Shown piece after piece: positions 1-11,962 of a stretch of 64,000 nt of DNA. Positions within the stretch are counted from its first letter, which is position 1. Every line of letters begins with the position of its first letter. This DNA is from Garcia nutans (Eukaryota > Streptophyta > Magnoliopsida > Malpighiales > Euphorbiaceae), in NCBI GenBank assembly GCA_947685225.1, contig CANTUV010000032.1, positions 27,473,501 to 27,537,500 of the forward strand, read 5' to 3'. The notes under the pieces were generated by a model that was not told where the DNA came from, did no database searches, and saw nothing but the letters and a program-made list of their open reading frames with translations. The position numbers and the translations under genes are program-made.

Positions 1-429
1 AAAAATAAGATCATTTACTTGGTCAAATGCATAACTGAAGTGGACAGAAATTTTGACGAAAACCCAGATTTTACTATTCATTCAATCATGCCATTTTGCG
101 TTGCCGATTTTTCTTGCCGCAATACTATTCATTTGGTCAATTTGGGATATTTTGAGGAATGCTTTGAAATGTTTAATATGTTTATTGTGGATATTAAATA
201 TGTGAAAAAGGGGAATGGTTTGACTAAAGAATGTGTTGCGCGGCATAAATGGCAAAGTGCGATGGGAATTTAAAATGATTTCGCGAGTTATTCTAAAATG
301 AGGTTTGAGACTTAAATTGAATCATTTTAACCTTTTTGCTCTACTGGATAGTAGGAGTGGTAGATAAGGGTATGGTGCACTATACTAACGCATGCAGTAC
401 TGCTCATTATTGTGATATGATATTTTATT

Positions 430-560
430 CAGTGGTGAGGCCACTGAAGCCAATGGGGAGGCCCATTGGTTAACCAGGATGGGGAGGCCCATTCCTGTGA
501 TTTGATATCGGTGGTGAGGGCCACCTATGTTACAGTGGGGAGGCCCACTGCCTTATCACT
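430..560 (+). repeat. Hairpin minisatellite in E1 5' LTR
   Basis: Short imperfect inverted repeats stand in a row, for example CCAATGGG-GAGG-CCCATTGG and GGTGG-TGAGGG-CCACC. The same cassette is at about 7090-7215 in the 3' LTR and, inverted, at 63756-63900 in E9. Confidence 0.75.
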
Positions 561-786
561 ATGGTTCCCTATATACCAGTAGAGCCTGAATCAAAGACAT
601 ATTATTTTTCGTTAAACTATATAATTCTAATGAGTTTGAATTATGATTTTACATTATTGAAAGCATATCACACTGAATGTATCACGATTTCCATTGGTAT
701 AAAGTTGGTTGATTGTGGATTTAATTATTTCCTTTGATTTCGAATACTTTCATATACTGCTTTTATTTTTATTGGTAAAGTACCCA

Positions 787-830
787 CTGAGCGACAACGC
801 TCAGCGAGTTGAGTTTTCTTGACTCGTAGG
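787..830 (+). promoter_or_regulatory. Conserved double hairpin, E1 5' LTR
   Basis: Hairpin 1 is CTGAGCG-ACAA-CGCTCAG. Hairpin 2 has arms around CGAGT and ACTCG. TAG-GT follows at once. It corresponds in position and pairing, but not in sequence, to hairpins in the other LTRs of this window. Confidence 0.7.
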
Positions 831-1310
831 TTCAGAGCAGTAGATTTCGGTGATTAGCATCGAGCAGCACAACACAGCGCAGCACCTCAGAGTAGCCTTT
901 CATTTCCTATATTATGAGTTGGCTAGTTGTGGCATGTATATGAAAATATAAGATTGAGAATTTCTATGTTATACCATACGGTAGTAGTATGTAATAATAA
1001 GAAACCTCTACTTTAATTTGTATTAGGAGTGTGAACTCTTCTTGCAGGTTTGTAGTTGAGGGTATAAGGTGGATTCATTGGGAGTGTAGTAAATTTGATG
1101 GTATTCATATTGGTCTGTGTAAAATGTTTTCAAAAATTAGAAAAACAAGTTTTGTCGACACTTGGGATCCAAATTTCTAGACGAACCTCTGGCGAAATTT
1201 CTGTAAAATCGGAATAAAAATTTGACTAAGTAAAATTGGTAGCAACATTTGGATAGTGTGGCGCCTCTTCTCGGCTTACACATGTAGGTTGGGAAGGGGT
1301 GTTACAATTG

Positions 1311-1322
1311 TGGTATCAGAGC
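1311..1322 (+). other. Primer binding site of E1 (initiator tRNA-Met type)
   Basis: TGGTATCAGAGC begins four bases after the LTR end. This is the usual complement of the 3' end of plant initiator tRNA-Met and fixes the 5' LTR boundary and plus orientation. Confidence 0.92.
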
Positions 1323-1589
1323 TCCGGTTTAGCCGCTTCTGGGTAATCCAACATAGGAGGATGTACGTTTTATGTCGGGAGTGGCCATTACCGACGTAAA
1401 ACGAGATATCCTGTAGTAAATAGGAGATAAAAAGTAGACATCATTCAGGAAGGAAATATAGGAAACTAAATAAGGGTATGTTTGCATATATTTGATTAAG
1501 TGTTTTGTCTTCATATACATGCCACATAGGGTGTAATAGTGCTGCTGAGCTGTGTTGCTTTTGATTGTGAGTTATGTGTTAGAATATAG

Positions 1590-3227
1590 ATGTCGCGAGA
1601 GTCCTCTCAAAGAGCCGTAGAGGAGGAAGTTGAATCTCGAGCGTCACATATTGTAGAGACGCATGTATCTGAAACACCGGAGGCTGAGCAACCCTCAGCG
1701 GGAGCTCCTCTTCCAAATGAGATGTTGCAACAGATGGCTGTAGCGCTACGACAGATAGCGGGCGTTGCCCCGGCACCAGCGCTAGTGCCAGCACCTGCTC
1801 CTGTTGTGGGAAGGGAAAGGAAACCCCCGATAGAAAAGATAAGAAAGTACGGTGCGAAGGAGTTTAAGGCTCGAAGGGATGATGGTTCTTCTATAGCCGA
1901 GTATTGGCTGGAAGGAACGATACGAGCCTTAGATCAGTTACAGTGTACTCTAGAAGAGTGAGTGGTATGTGCTACTTCCTTATTAGTGGAAGAAGCATTT
2001 ATACGGTGGGACACAGTTCAACAACTAGTTCCACTGGAACAAAGGACATGGGATTTCTTTGTGAATGAGTTCAAGAGGAAGTTTATATCGGAGGCATACC
2101 TAGATGCCAAGAAAAAGGAATTTCTGCATTTAAAGCAAGGTCGACTGACCGTTGCCGAATACGAGAGGGAATTTACCAGGCTGATTAGGTATGCCAAGAA
2201 GACAATTGAAGATGAACATGATAGGTGTAAGCAATTCTAGGATGGTTTGAATAATGAGATTAGGATGCAGCTAATTGCTGCTAATATCAAGGAATTTTCT
2301 GAGTTGGTCACTAAGGCTCTGGAAGTAGAGCAATGTCGGATGGATGAGCAAGATAGTAGACACCCAGGGCTACTCGGGAAACTTTCAGTCATCGAGGAAG
2401 CGCTTCAGAGGAGGCAGTTCCACAGAAGGTAACCAACGTAGAACTTTTGGTCAGGGATCGGTTTATGGTAGTTTGAGCCAGGCCACCTCTATAGCTAGCA
2501 CTGGCCGATCTGGAAGAGGACAAGGAAGAGGTTTTGGAAAAGGATTGGGGCATGGTAGAAGTGATTTTGTTCAGACAGGAAGCACTAGAGGAGGTGAGAA
2601 TGCCAACCCACGTTGTGATCAGTGCAGACGTCGACATGCAGGGGAATGTTGGGGAAGAACATATGCGTGCTATATATGTGGATCTTTAGACCACTTTTTG
2701 CGCGAGTGCCCCCAACGAGTACAGAACCTGCCTAGGGAGACAGAAGGGTCGCAGGCAGCAGCTGGTAGAGGTCGAGGCAGAGGTCGAAGAGGAAATCCAT
2801 CGCGGGCACAGTCAGAGACGGTGGATAGACCCGAGCCAAGAGCCCCTACGAGGATGTATGTAATGAGGGCGTGTGAGGAAGAAGAGGCTCCGAATGTCAT
2901 AACAGGTCAACTAATTATGTTTGGAATGCTGATTTATGCTTTAATAGACCCAGGTTCTTCACATTCATATATATATGCATGAAAAATGAAGAATTAAAGG
3001 ATTTAGAAGTAGAACTTGAAATAGATGGAGTGTTAGTTATAAATCCTTTGGGGTAGTGAGATGGTTACCAGGAAGGTAATAAAGGATTGTCCGGTAGAAG
3101 TGCACGGACACACTTTCTTAGGTGATCTGTTTGAGTTGCCATTCCAGGAATTTGATGCAATACTTGGAATGGATGAGCTGACCAAAAATAAGGCATTAGT
3201 GGACTGCGAAAAAAAAATAATGGATCC
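1590..3227 (+). pseudogene. gag: E1 gag and protease remnant
   Basis: Gag would form the retrotransposon particle. The reading starts at ATG 1590. An in-frame TGA at 1959-1961 and a TAG near 2238 interrupt the capsid-like part, and a frameshift near 2340 moves the rest to another frame. The nucleocapsid end has a clear CCHC zinc knuckle (CYICGSLDHFLREC) after a Gly/Arg-rich stretch. A protease start follows with the active-site motif ALIDPGSSHSY near 2935-2970. Further degenerate protease sequence (LGMDELTKNKALVDCEKK) runs to an A-rich deletion point near 3220. The product cannot be made as one chain. Confidence 0.85.
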
Positions 3228-4971
3228 CTAAGACTATGTGTAGATTATCGGCAGTTAAATAAGCTGACGATTAAGAATAAATACCCGCTACCCCGGATAG
3301 ACGATTTATTTGATCAATTGAAAGGTGTGGGAAATTTTCTCAAAGATTGATCTGTGATCCGGCTATCATCAACTAAAGATTAAAGATGAAGATATACTAA
3401 AGACTACATTCAGAACCCGATATAGACATTATGAGTTTATCGTAATGCCTTTTGGGCTCACGAATGCACCTGCGGTATTTCATGGATTTGATGAATCGAA
3501 TTTTCCATTCTTATTTGGACCAGTTTGTTGTGGTATTCATCGATGACATACTGGTTTACTCCAAGAATGCAGAGAATCATGACCGACACTTGAGAATCGT
3601 GTTACAAACATGGAGGGAGAAGCAGTTATATGCCAAATTCAGCAAGTGTGAATTTTGGAAAGAAGAAGTGGCTTTTTAGGACATATTGTATCGGCGGAAG
3701 GAATAAGAGTTGATTCTAAGAAGGTAGAAGCAGTATTGGATTTGAAAGAATGTTATTAGTGGCCAGGGATCAAGAGAGATGTGGTAGATTACATGGCGAA
3801 ATGTTTAACCTGCCAACAAGTAAAGGTAGAACATCAACTACCCTCGGGACTTCTACAACTTATTATGATTCCAACATGGAAATGGGATCGCATAACTATA
3901 GATTTTGTGGCGGGACTACCAATGACAAGAGACAAACATGATGCAATATGGGTGATAGTAGACCAGCTAACTAAGTCAGCTCAATTCTTACCAGTAAGGA
4001 TGGACTACTCCCTGAATAAGTTAGCGGAATTGTACATTAAAGAGATTGTACGATTTCATGGAGTCCAACATCAATCATAACGGAAAAAGATCTACGCTTT
4101 ACGTCGAACTTTTGGCAAAAGTTCCAAACGACTTTGGGAACTCGATCGGACTAGAGTACGTCGTTTCATCCACAAACGGACGGACAGTCAAAGAGGGTAA
4201 TCCAGATCTTGGAAGATATGTTAAGAGCATGCATATTAGAATTCAAAGGTAGCTGGGAGAAGTATTTAAGTTTAATGGAGTTCGCTTACAACAACAGCTA
4301 CCAGTCCAGCATACAGATGGCTCCTTATGAAGCACTATAAGGACAAAAATGCAGGACTCCAATTTGCTGGATGGAATCAAGCGAAGCAAAGATCTTGAGC
4401 CCGGAGATAGTTAAGTAGACCGAGGAGAAAGTAGAAATTATCCGGGATCGGTTAAAAGCTGTGACGGATAGAACAAAAAAAAATAATAATCATACGCGGA
4501 CCTGAAGAGAAAGGACATAGAATTCAATGTTGGTGATAAGGTATTTATTAAGGTTTCACCATGAAAGAAAGTGATAAGATTTAAACAAAAGAGTAAGCTA
4601 AGTTCAAGGTTATTGGGCCTTACATATTCATTGAACGTATAGGTCTGGTAGCTTACCAATTGGCGTTACCACCCGAATTAAGTAAAATACATGATGTTTT
4701 CCACGTTTCAATGCCAAGGAGGTATCGTTTAGATCCAACCCATGATATACAAGCTCAAGATATCGAGATTCATCTCGACCTGACATACGAGGAAGAGCCG
4801 GTAGAAACCTTAGCACGGGAAAGCAAAGAGTTGCAGAATAAAAAGATTCCATTGGTCAAAGTGCTTTGGAGGAATCACAAAGTAGAAGAAGCTACATGGG
4901 AACGCGAAGAAACTATGAGGAGGCAATACCCATGTTTATTTCAATTTGATGGGCTTCGGGACGAAGCCTAA
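3228..4971 (+). pseudogene. pol: E1 pol remnant: RT, integrase, chromodomain
   Basis: The RT fragment begins at LRLCVDYRQLNK, so its N-terminal part is missing. It keeps the catalytic FIDDILVYS motif (about 3536-3560) despite frameshifts. At about 3740 the sequence jumps from the end of RT (VEAVLD) to the integrase zinc-binding end (WPGIKRD...CLTC), so RNase H is deleted. The integrase core is recognisable (ITIDFVAGLP, HDAIWVIVD) but broken near 4075. A frame at 4660-4971 encodes the end of integrase and a chromodomain-like tail (VFHVSMPRRYR, VLWRNHKVEEATWE). In live elements RT and integrase copy and insert the element and the chromodomain is thought to guide chromatin targeting. Confidence 0.87.
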
Positions 4972-4977
4972 ATTAAC

Positions 4978-4988
4978 GAGGAAGGAAC
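4978..4988 (+). other. Polypurine tract of E1
   Basis: A purine run (GAGGAAGGAA) ends one base before the 3' LTR start TGTCACATCC, the expected position of the plus-strand DNA primer. Confidence 0.7.
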
Positions 4989-5510
4989 TGTCACATCCGC
5001 CTACTACATTTATACAGTGTAGTCACGTGCATAGCGAGAGAAGGGGAAAGGAGAAGATAATTCTTGATAACAGCCCTAGATAAGGTTGTATGACCAAAGG
5101 GACCTAGTTGTAATTTTCAAAAGTTTTGGGGACGCAAATGTAATTTCAAAAAAAGTTGCACCGGATGTTCTTAATAGTACATATAATAGATTCCAAAAAT
5201 GGAGTGTAGAGAAAAATAGGATCGCAACGACGTGTAACGGTTTTTCCAGGAAATGTCCCGTTAAAGAAAAACGAAGACATATTGACTAGGGGCATTTTGG
5301 TCATTATAAATTAAAGTTATATATGAATTTAAAGTAGGAAATAAAAACATGAGTACATAGAGGATGACGAGGGGTTAAATATGAAACGATTGTCAGTAGA
5401 AACGAAGCTGGAGAAAACCCGAGCAAAAATAGGACCTAAAGGGAATTTTGTAAAAAGTTGAGGGCTTATCGGTAATTTTTCAAAATGACTTGGAAACCTA
5501 AAATAGACCT

Positions 5511-5518
5511 TATAAATA
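5511..5518 (+). promoter_or_regulatory. TATA-like box in E1 LTR
   Basis: TATAAATA lies in the first quarter of the LTR. A second candidate (TATATAAA) is at 5843-5850, about 105 bp before a GGTAAGT donor-like site. Which one is used cannot be told from sequence. Confidence 0.45.
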
Positions 5519-7448
5519 GAAAGTAGAGGTCGAGAGGATCAAAACTATATGTAGTTTGACTCGTGGAACTATACGGTTTAAAAGATATTACCGATTAATC
5601 GCCGGAATGTAAAGTGGGCTCGGTTTCATGTCGGGACCGGATAGGAAACCCGGGACAACTTTATGATATCCTATGGGAAGAGGGACAAGTGGAAAGAAGT
5701 AAAGGAAAAGAAAACTATAAAAATCTAATGTTGGCCAATCAAAAGTAACCATTTAGCATGTGTAATAAATGAAGAAAGAGAAAGGTGGACAAGTGGTCTT
5801 AAAGGGTTCAACCAACACATAAGGTGATCATCATTTCCTTTGTATATAAATATATGTGAAATGAAGAACCAATTTCTCTCTTTTCCACTTACAAATTTCG
5901 GCCAACAAAGGGAAACAATAAAGGACTTCCAAGTTTCTCCAAATTTGATTTTTAAGGTAAGTTCTAAGGTTTTCAAGTATGTAGACTTTAATTTTAGTAT
6001 CAAAATTAGGTATTTATATATTCATGGGGAGATTGGAAAGTAGAGTCTTTATGTGGAATTGGAAACATATTAAGTAAGTGATGAGATTAATTGATTAAAT
6101 GGAAGAATCAAGATGTATAAAGATTAATAAGGTTGGATTAGGGTTTCGGTTAGAAAAGAAATGGAGGATAACTTATTATTTTGAATTTCTAAGGTTTATG
6201 TTGTATCTTGAATTGATTGAAGGAGAAATAAAGAATTAAAGAAGGAGAAGAAGGAAAAGCTAAGAGGAGTTAAAGAAATAAGGTTTGGTATTTACCTTTG
6301 AATAATTAATTTTGGGTTGTTTAAATTTAATTGAAACCAAATGTTTTGAGAAAATTTGGCAAGTTGATTTGGTAAGTTGTTTTGGACTTTAATTAGTTTG
6401 ATTTGAGTTAAACATGCAAAAGTTATCAAAGGGAAGTGTTTGAATCTTCACTTTATCATTAAAGAAGACTTCATATTGATTTGAAAAAGAAAAATAAACT
6501 ATTTCATGTATTTCATATGTTTGGGCCGAAATGGTCCCAAAAAGACAGCTTTCTGGATCTTTTTGTGGCAATTGTTTGAGGTAGCTAATGAATGAATTTT
6601 TCAACGAAACTTTACGTGCCATGATTTAACATATGAAATAAGTTTTCTGTAAAATTTCAGAAAAAAATAAGATCATTTACTTGGTCAAATGCATTACTGA
6701 AGTGGACTGAAATTTTGACGAAAACCCAGATTTTACTATTCATTCAATCATGCCATTTTGCGTTGCCGATTTTTCTTGCCGCAATACTATTCTTTTGGTC
6801 AATTTAGGATATTTTGAGGAATGCTTTGAAATATTTAATATGTTTATTGTGGATATTAAATATGTGAAAAGGGGGAATGGTTTGACTAAAGAATGTGTTG
6901 CGCGGCATAAATGGCAAAGTGCGATGGGAATTTAAAATGATTTCGCGAGTCATTCTAAAATGAGGTTTGAGACTTAAATTGAATCATTTTAACCTTTTTG
7001 CTCTACTGGATAGTGGGAGTGGTAGATAAGGGTATGGTGCACTATACTAACGCATGCAGTACTGCTCATTATTGTGATATGATATTTTATTCAATGGTGA
7101 GGCCACTGAAGCCAATGGGGAGGCCCATTGGATAACCAGGATGGGGAGGCCCATTCTTGTGATTTGATATCGGTGGTGAGGGCCACCTATGTTACAGTGG
7201 GGAGGCCTACTGCCTTATCACTATGGTTCCCTATATACCAGTAGAGCCTGAATCAAAGACATATTATTTTTCGTTAAACTATATAATGCTAATGAGTTTG
7301 AATTATGATTTTACATTATTGAAAGCATATCACACTGAATGTATCACGATTTCTATTGGTATAAAGTTGGTTGATTGTGGATTTAATTATTTCCTTTGAT
7401 TTCGAATACTTTCATATACTACTTTTATTTTTATTGGTAAAGTACCCA

Positions 7449-7492
7449 CTGAGCGACAACGCTCAGCGAGTTGAGTTTTCTTGACTCGTAGG
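7449..7492 (+). promoter_or_regulatory. Conserved double hairpin, E1 3' LTR
   Basis: This is the LTR copy of 787-830, with identical stems. Confidence 0.7.
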
Positions 7493-7968
7493 TTCGGAGC
7501 AGTAGATTTCGGTGATTAGCATCGAGCAGCACAACACAGCGCAGCACCTCAGGGTAGCCTTTCATTTCCTATATTATGAGTTGGCTTGTTGTGGCATGTA
7601 TATGAAAATATAAGATTGAGAATTTCTATGTTATACCATACGGTAGTAGTATGTAATAATAAGAAACCTCTACTCTAATTTGTATTAGGAGTGTGAACTC
7701 TTCTTGCAGGTTTATAGTTGAGGGTATAAGGTGGATTCATTGGGAGTGCAGTAAATTTGATGGTATTCATATTGGTCTGTGTAAAATGTTTTCAAAAATT
7801 AGAAAAACAAATTTTGTCGACACTTGGGATCCAAATTTCTAGACGAACCTCTGGCAAAATTTCTGTAAAATCGGAATAAAAATTTGACTAAGTAAAATTG
7901 GTAGCAACATTTGGATAGTGTGGCGCCTCTTCTCGGCTTACACATGTAGGTCGGGAAGGGGTGTTACA

Positions 7969-10109
7969 CACCTTCAATAATTTACTTATACATTGTAATC
8001 ATCTCATTTCATAATTATCATCATATATCTCACAACATTACATCTTATTCCATAATTCACATTTAAACAAAAATAATCATTGGTCTCATTATTCATTCAT
8101 TTCACATTTCATGAATCACATTTAAACAAAGACAAGCATGAGCCCAAAAGACACTAATATGCTATTCGAAGTTCAGAGTTACTATTTTTGTCCATAATCA
8201 TAATCATCAAGCCTATAGGCTATACACATTTATATCTCTACCCATGGATAGGGTAACAGACCCAGTCTCTTGGACCTCAACTCGGCTAAACTCGAGGAAA
8301 TCCTCAACCCGGCAAGACTGTTACCTGTAACAGACCCAGTCTCTTGGACCTCAACCCGGATAAACCAAGGAGATCCTCAACCCGGCAAGACTGTTACCTA
8401 TAACAGACCCAGTCTCTTGGACCTCAACCTGGATAAACCAAGGAGATCCTCAACCCGGCAAGACTGTTACTATAATTCACATTTCACATTTATCAACTGG
8501 AATCAGCTTACGACCCGGTCTTTTCACCTATCCAATACTTTATAGGCATGCCACCAAACCCATAACTCTGAAGGTTGAATAACAAATTACACACAAAATT
8601 CTTTTCATTTATATCTTTATACATTTCTTTCTCAATTCATTTCATTCTCATAAGCAAATGAGGCAACCATGCCTCAATCATCTCATATGATCTCAAATCA
8701 CAATAAAACAACTTCATAACATCATATCTTTCACATTTCATTTCATCATCACATCTTGCACATTTCACATTTCGTTATATTTCAAATCACATTAATCAAT
8801 TCATTATTCAAATGGATATAATCAATGGCATTAACACATATTATACATGCTCATCACAACATTCACATTATACCAAACATAACATTATTAATATCCATCC
8901 ACAATGCATTAGATTCCTTATCACATTTATAATCAAATATGTCTAAAGTCTCAATATCATATGAATGTATGCAATAATGTAGTTTGTACTTACCTTAAAA
9001 CCAACTCACACCAATCTATACACTTACTCTTCCAAGAATCCTCCACACTTAGATTAGGGCAATTTAACCTCTTCACAACCTAATCCAAAAGGAATATTAG
9101 CAAAATGACCATATGAATACTTAATTCTTGTTTTGGACTCAACTTAATCCTTATTTTGAAAAATTGTATAAAATAATCTACTTGACTAAAAACTCTAAAA
9201 TTTTTATAGAATTTAGCTATACATCTTAAAATCATTCCTTTAAAATTTTAGATCAAACTGAACACAAAATCTTGGTCAAATAGTTCACCCAGCCAGACTG
9301 CTCCAATTGCCCTGCATCCTGGAAGCAGTTCTAAACTTTGTGAATTCCGTAAATTAAATTCAATCAACGTGGTTCCAAATTATTTTTCTCAAATACTAGA
9401 CTCACTAAGAAATAACATATCCAAAATTCAATTGGATATTATTTTTCTACATTTTATTAAAAATCCCGAAAGATAGCTGTCTCAGTTAAGGTACCTGTGG
9501 AACAGGTCTAATAAAAATAATCTTTCCAAAGTCATAACCATTCCAAAATCGAATCAACATATTTTTCAGTCATTCTAGACTCATAGAGGCACAACATATC
9601 AAAAATTCACTTCAATAAAATTTTTCTATATTTAATTAAAAATCATACAAGTCATAGCCTTTACTAATTGTAAAATCACTAAACACAACTCTTACTCTTC
9701 CATCACCAACACCAACCTAACTTCTTATCTTTAATTCCATTTCCAACACATACAAACACACCACAAGCAATCCTAACCATATTATCAACAACACTTCATC
9801 AAACTCAAAAATAACTTCAAAAACAACAAGAGCAATCAATAGAGAACTTACTTGAATATTATGCCAAATCTTCAACATCCATCTTCAATTCTCTCAAAAT
9901 CCCTATGGATTTGATGTGCATATAAGTAAAATCACATCTCTCTCTCTCTCTCTCGTGTAAGAAGAAGAAGAAGAAGAACAATATCTTTTCCCTTCTTCTT
10001 TTCATGTTTATCATATATATATATATATTAATAATAATAATATAATAAATTATTTCTAAAAACCTCCACCACACACTTTTCTCCCTTTGACTTTTCTTTC
10101 TTCTTTTTC

Positions 10110-10149
<40 letters not shown>

Positions 10150-10378
10150 TAATTAATTAATTATATAAACTTACTTTTCCTACACCACTTTATACATTAT
10201 GTATATGTAATATATATGTTGGTATATGTATATCTCTTTTATATTTCCTTTATATTTTCCATATTTTTCAAATACCACATAAATATATATCATCCCTCAT
10301 ATACACCTATTTCTTATAATATTTTCCTTACATATTTTACCAACATATCTTCTCACAACTACCATTCCAATGTACACC
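7969..10378 (-). repeat. E4 3' LTR, middle segment between E1 and E2
   Basis: This segment matches 35880-38301 on the same strand with scattered differences. It is the left (3', minus-oriented) LTR of E4, cut on the left by E1 and on the right by E2. It contains three tandem units of about 74 bp, a donor-like site (complement of AGAACTTACTTG near 9843), and CT, GAA, AT and ATT microsatellites at about 9940-10145. Short ORFs here are not genes. Confidence 0.88.
8254..8470 (-). repeat. Three 73-74 bp tandem repeats in E4 LTR
   Basis: Units start at about 8254, 8328 and 8401, each beginning TAACAGACCCAGTCTCTTGG and ending in GGCAAGACTGTTAC. The other E4 LTR has three units at about 36167-36385. 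The E5 and E7 LTRs carry two units of the same family. Confidence 0.9.
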
Positions 10379-11774
10379 TGTGAACCTCTGTTTCCACCCG
10401 AAAAGGATTCGGATGAATGTTCACTCGTTGTCAGGAGTCGCCACTCAGTTTATTTTGTTTAAAGGGAAAAACTAAGAAAACCCTTTTTTGACTCCGATAG
10501 ATGCATCCAATGTAAAGGTCTCTAATCTGCGAACCCAAGGAGGATTCGGGAATTATGTCATGTATTCGACTAACTTTGTAATAAAAAAAAATAAACATAA
10601 AAGGGATGAAGAAAAGAAAAACAAACAGATTGTTAATAAATAGCGGACTTGCTACTTGGGGTGAATCCCAAATATGCCTACATACTCCCGTTTGAATGGG
10701 AGATCAAAGCCCATGTAGTTCGGAAAAGCCTATTTAAAGGCAATTATGCATTATGCATGTGTGTGTGTATGCTTCGTGCATTGTCGGGCTTTTTGCCAAA
10801 GTTGTGAGATTTAGCACTTAGTGTAAAATCGTGCAATTTTAGGTACTTTGTACCAAAAGAGTGCAATTTAGGCTTCATGCCAAATGTGAGATTTTGAGCA
10901 CTTAGTGCTTCGTGATGGTGTCGGGCTTTTTGCCAAAGTTGTGAGATTTAGCACTTAGTGTAAAATCGTGCAATTTTAGGTACTTTGTACCAAAAGGATG
11001 CAAATTTAGGCTCCGTGCCAAAAAGATTAACTGATTTGCGGCTTCATGCCGAAATGTTGAGTAATTAGTTAATTAGGCCTTAGACCTAAAAGGATTAGGT
11101 CTTTGACCAAATAAGGATTGATTGATTCGTGGCTTAATGCCGAAAGATCTATTAATTAATCCATTAGGCCTTTAAATATAAAAAGATTAGATCTTTGACC
11201 AAGAAGAAATTAAGAAGAAGATTGGAATGCTTATGATATGCTCGAATTGACAAAGGATGAATTATGATATTACCTTGTTTAGAATTTTCCCACTTCTAAG
11301 TTCCAGATCTTGTTTTCTTTCACTTTTAAATATGATTCTTGCTTCCTACAACACAATGTTAGAAATTCTTATCATAAAAAAAAATTCATCAGCACGAGGG
11401 CGCGAGATGTCCAAAAAGTCCCTTTTTCTGAAAATTTGAAGGCTATTTATAGGCAAAAATTGGGCTGGACGGCGGCTGGGCCACCGGGGCAAAAAGCAAA
11501 AAAATCGGCTTCCGGACCGCCGGTCCCAGCGGCCGGGCCGCATGCTCTGGCTCCAAAAAAGGGGCCCCGACTCGTGCTATTCTTACCAAAACTGATTTTT
11601 TGGGAGCCACGAGGCTCCAAAAATTATTCCGAGACCATATCCATGATCTTCACATCGCTCCGGACATTTCAAGTACAATGAAGGCATACTTTCGGTGAAC
11701 TTTTACCGGGGATGCCCGGTCCTTTGCAGTCCAAGAAAATCGGTTTTTCGAGCCCCAAAATTCGAGTGTTCACA
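10379..11774 (-). repeat. E2 3' LTR (1,396 bp)
   Basis: It starts TGTGAACCTC and ends GTTCACA on the plus strand, matching 20166-21538. It contains a run of small self-complementary words and a repeated 135-bp segment (10785 and 10920). It also has a GC-rich block near 11470-11545 that is 20-odd bases longer than in the other LTR. Confidence 0.95.
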
Positions 11775-11790
11775 ATTGCCCCCCACTGAG
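11775..11790 (-). other. Polypurine tract of E2
   Basis: On the minus strand CTCAGTGGGGGGCAAT directly precedes the 3' LTR start TGTGAACAC. This fixes the minus orientation. Confidence 0.85.
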
Positions 11791-11879
11791 GTCCATAAAA
11801 ATTATTTATGGAACTCAGTGGTCGTCAAAACGAGAATTTTGAGCAAGTTGCAGAAAGACCCGCGTCTTCCCCTTTTCCT

Positions 11880-11887
11880 TATAAATA
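11880..11887 (+). promoter_or_regulatory. TATA box of the antisense PMD-like gene
   Basis: TATAAATA, in the context CCTTATAAATAGGC, lies 83 bp upstream of the ATG at 11963, on the strand opposite to pol. A pyrimidine-rich stretch typical of a plant 5' UTR follows. Confidence 0.7.
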
Positions 11888-11962
11888 GGCTCATTTCCAT
11901 TCAAATTTCATTTACTTTCATTCATTCTTCTTTTTTCACTTCCTTTAAATTTTCTTTCAAAG

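Larger units (their letters stand above)
1..1306 (+). repeat. E1 5' LTR, 3' portion
   Basis: This stretch is nearly identical to 6663-7968 and ends GGGTGTTACA immediately before the primer binding site. It contains a hairpin-rich repeat (about 430-560), the conserved double hairpin (787-829) and a terminal block shared with other LTRs here. Short ORFs in it recur in the 3' LTR and are not genes. Confidence 0.93.
1..7968 (+). mobile_element. E1: Ty3/gypsy chromovirus, 5' LTR cut by window edge
   Basis: The order 5' LTR (partial), Met-type primer site, gag, protease remnant, RT remnant, integrase, chromodomain, purine tract, 3' LTR is that of a plant chromovirus with long LTRs (Tekay-like). 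The sequence after it, from 7969, matches the inside of the E4 LTR at 35880, so E1 sits inside E4. The expected 5-bp duplication is probably CACCT (present at this point in the other E4 LTR), but the left copy is outside the window. RNase H and the protease/RT junction are deleted and gag has stops and a frameshift, so E1 is not autonomous. The visible parts of the two LTRs differ at only about 1% of sites. Confidence 0.92.
4989..7968 (+). repeat. E1 3' LTR (2,980 bp)
   Basis: It starts TGTCACATCC and ends GTGTTACA, with terminal TG...CA. Its last 1.3 kb matches 1-1306. The length suits the long-LTR chromoviruses. The first half contains two TATA-like boxes and a splice-donor-like GGTAAGTTC at 5956. 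The second half contains the hairpin minisatellite and the double hairpin. Confidence 0.92.

Noticed and set aside
19..273. 84-codon ORF, with a 61-codon near copy at 6750-6935
   Set aside because: It lies in the E1 LTR and recurs only because the LTR recurs. There is no codon or domain signal.
8254..8470. CRISPR-like direct repeats (also 36167-36385)
   Set aside because: Units of 73-74 bp are contiguous with no unique spacers, lie inside an LTR, and the genome is plant.
10110..10165. ATT and AT microsatellites as possible scaffold or origin elements
   Set aside because: Simple repeats shared with the other E4 LTR at about 38060-38095 with different lengths; ordinary slippage explains them.
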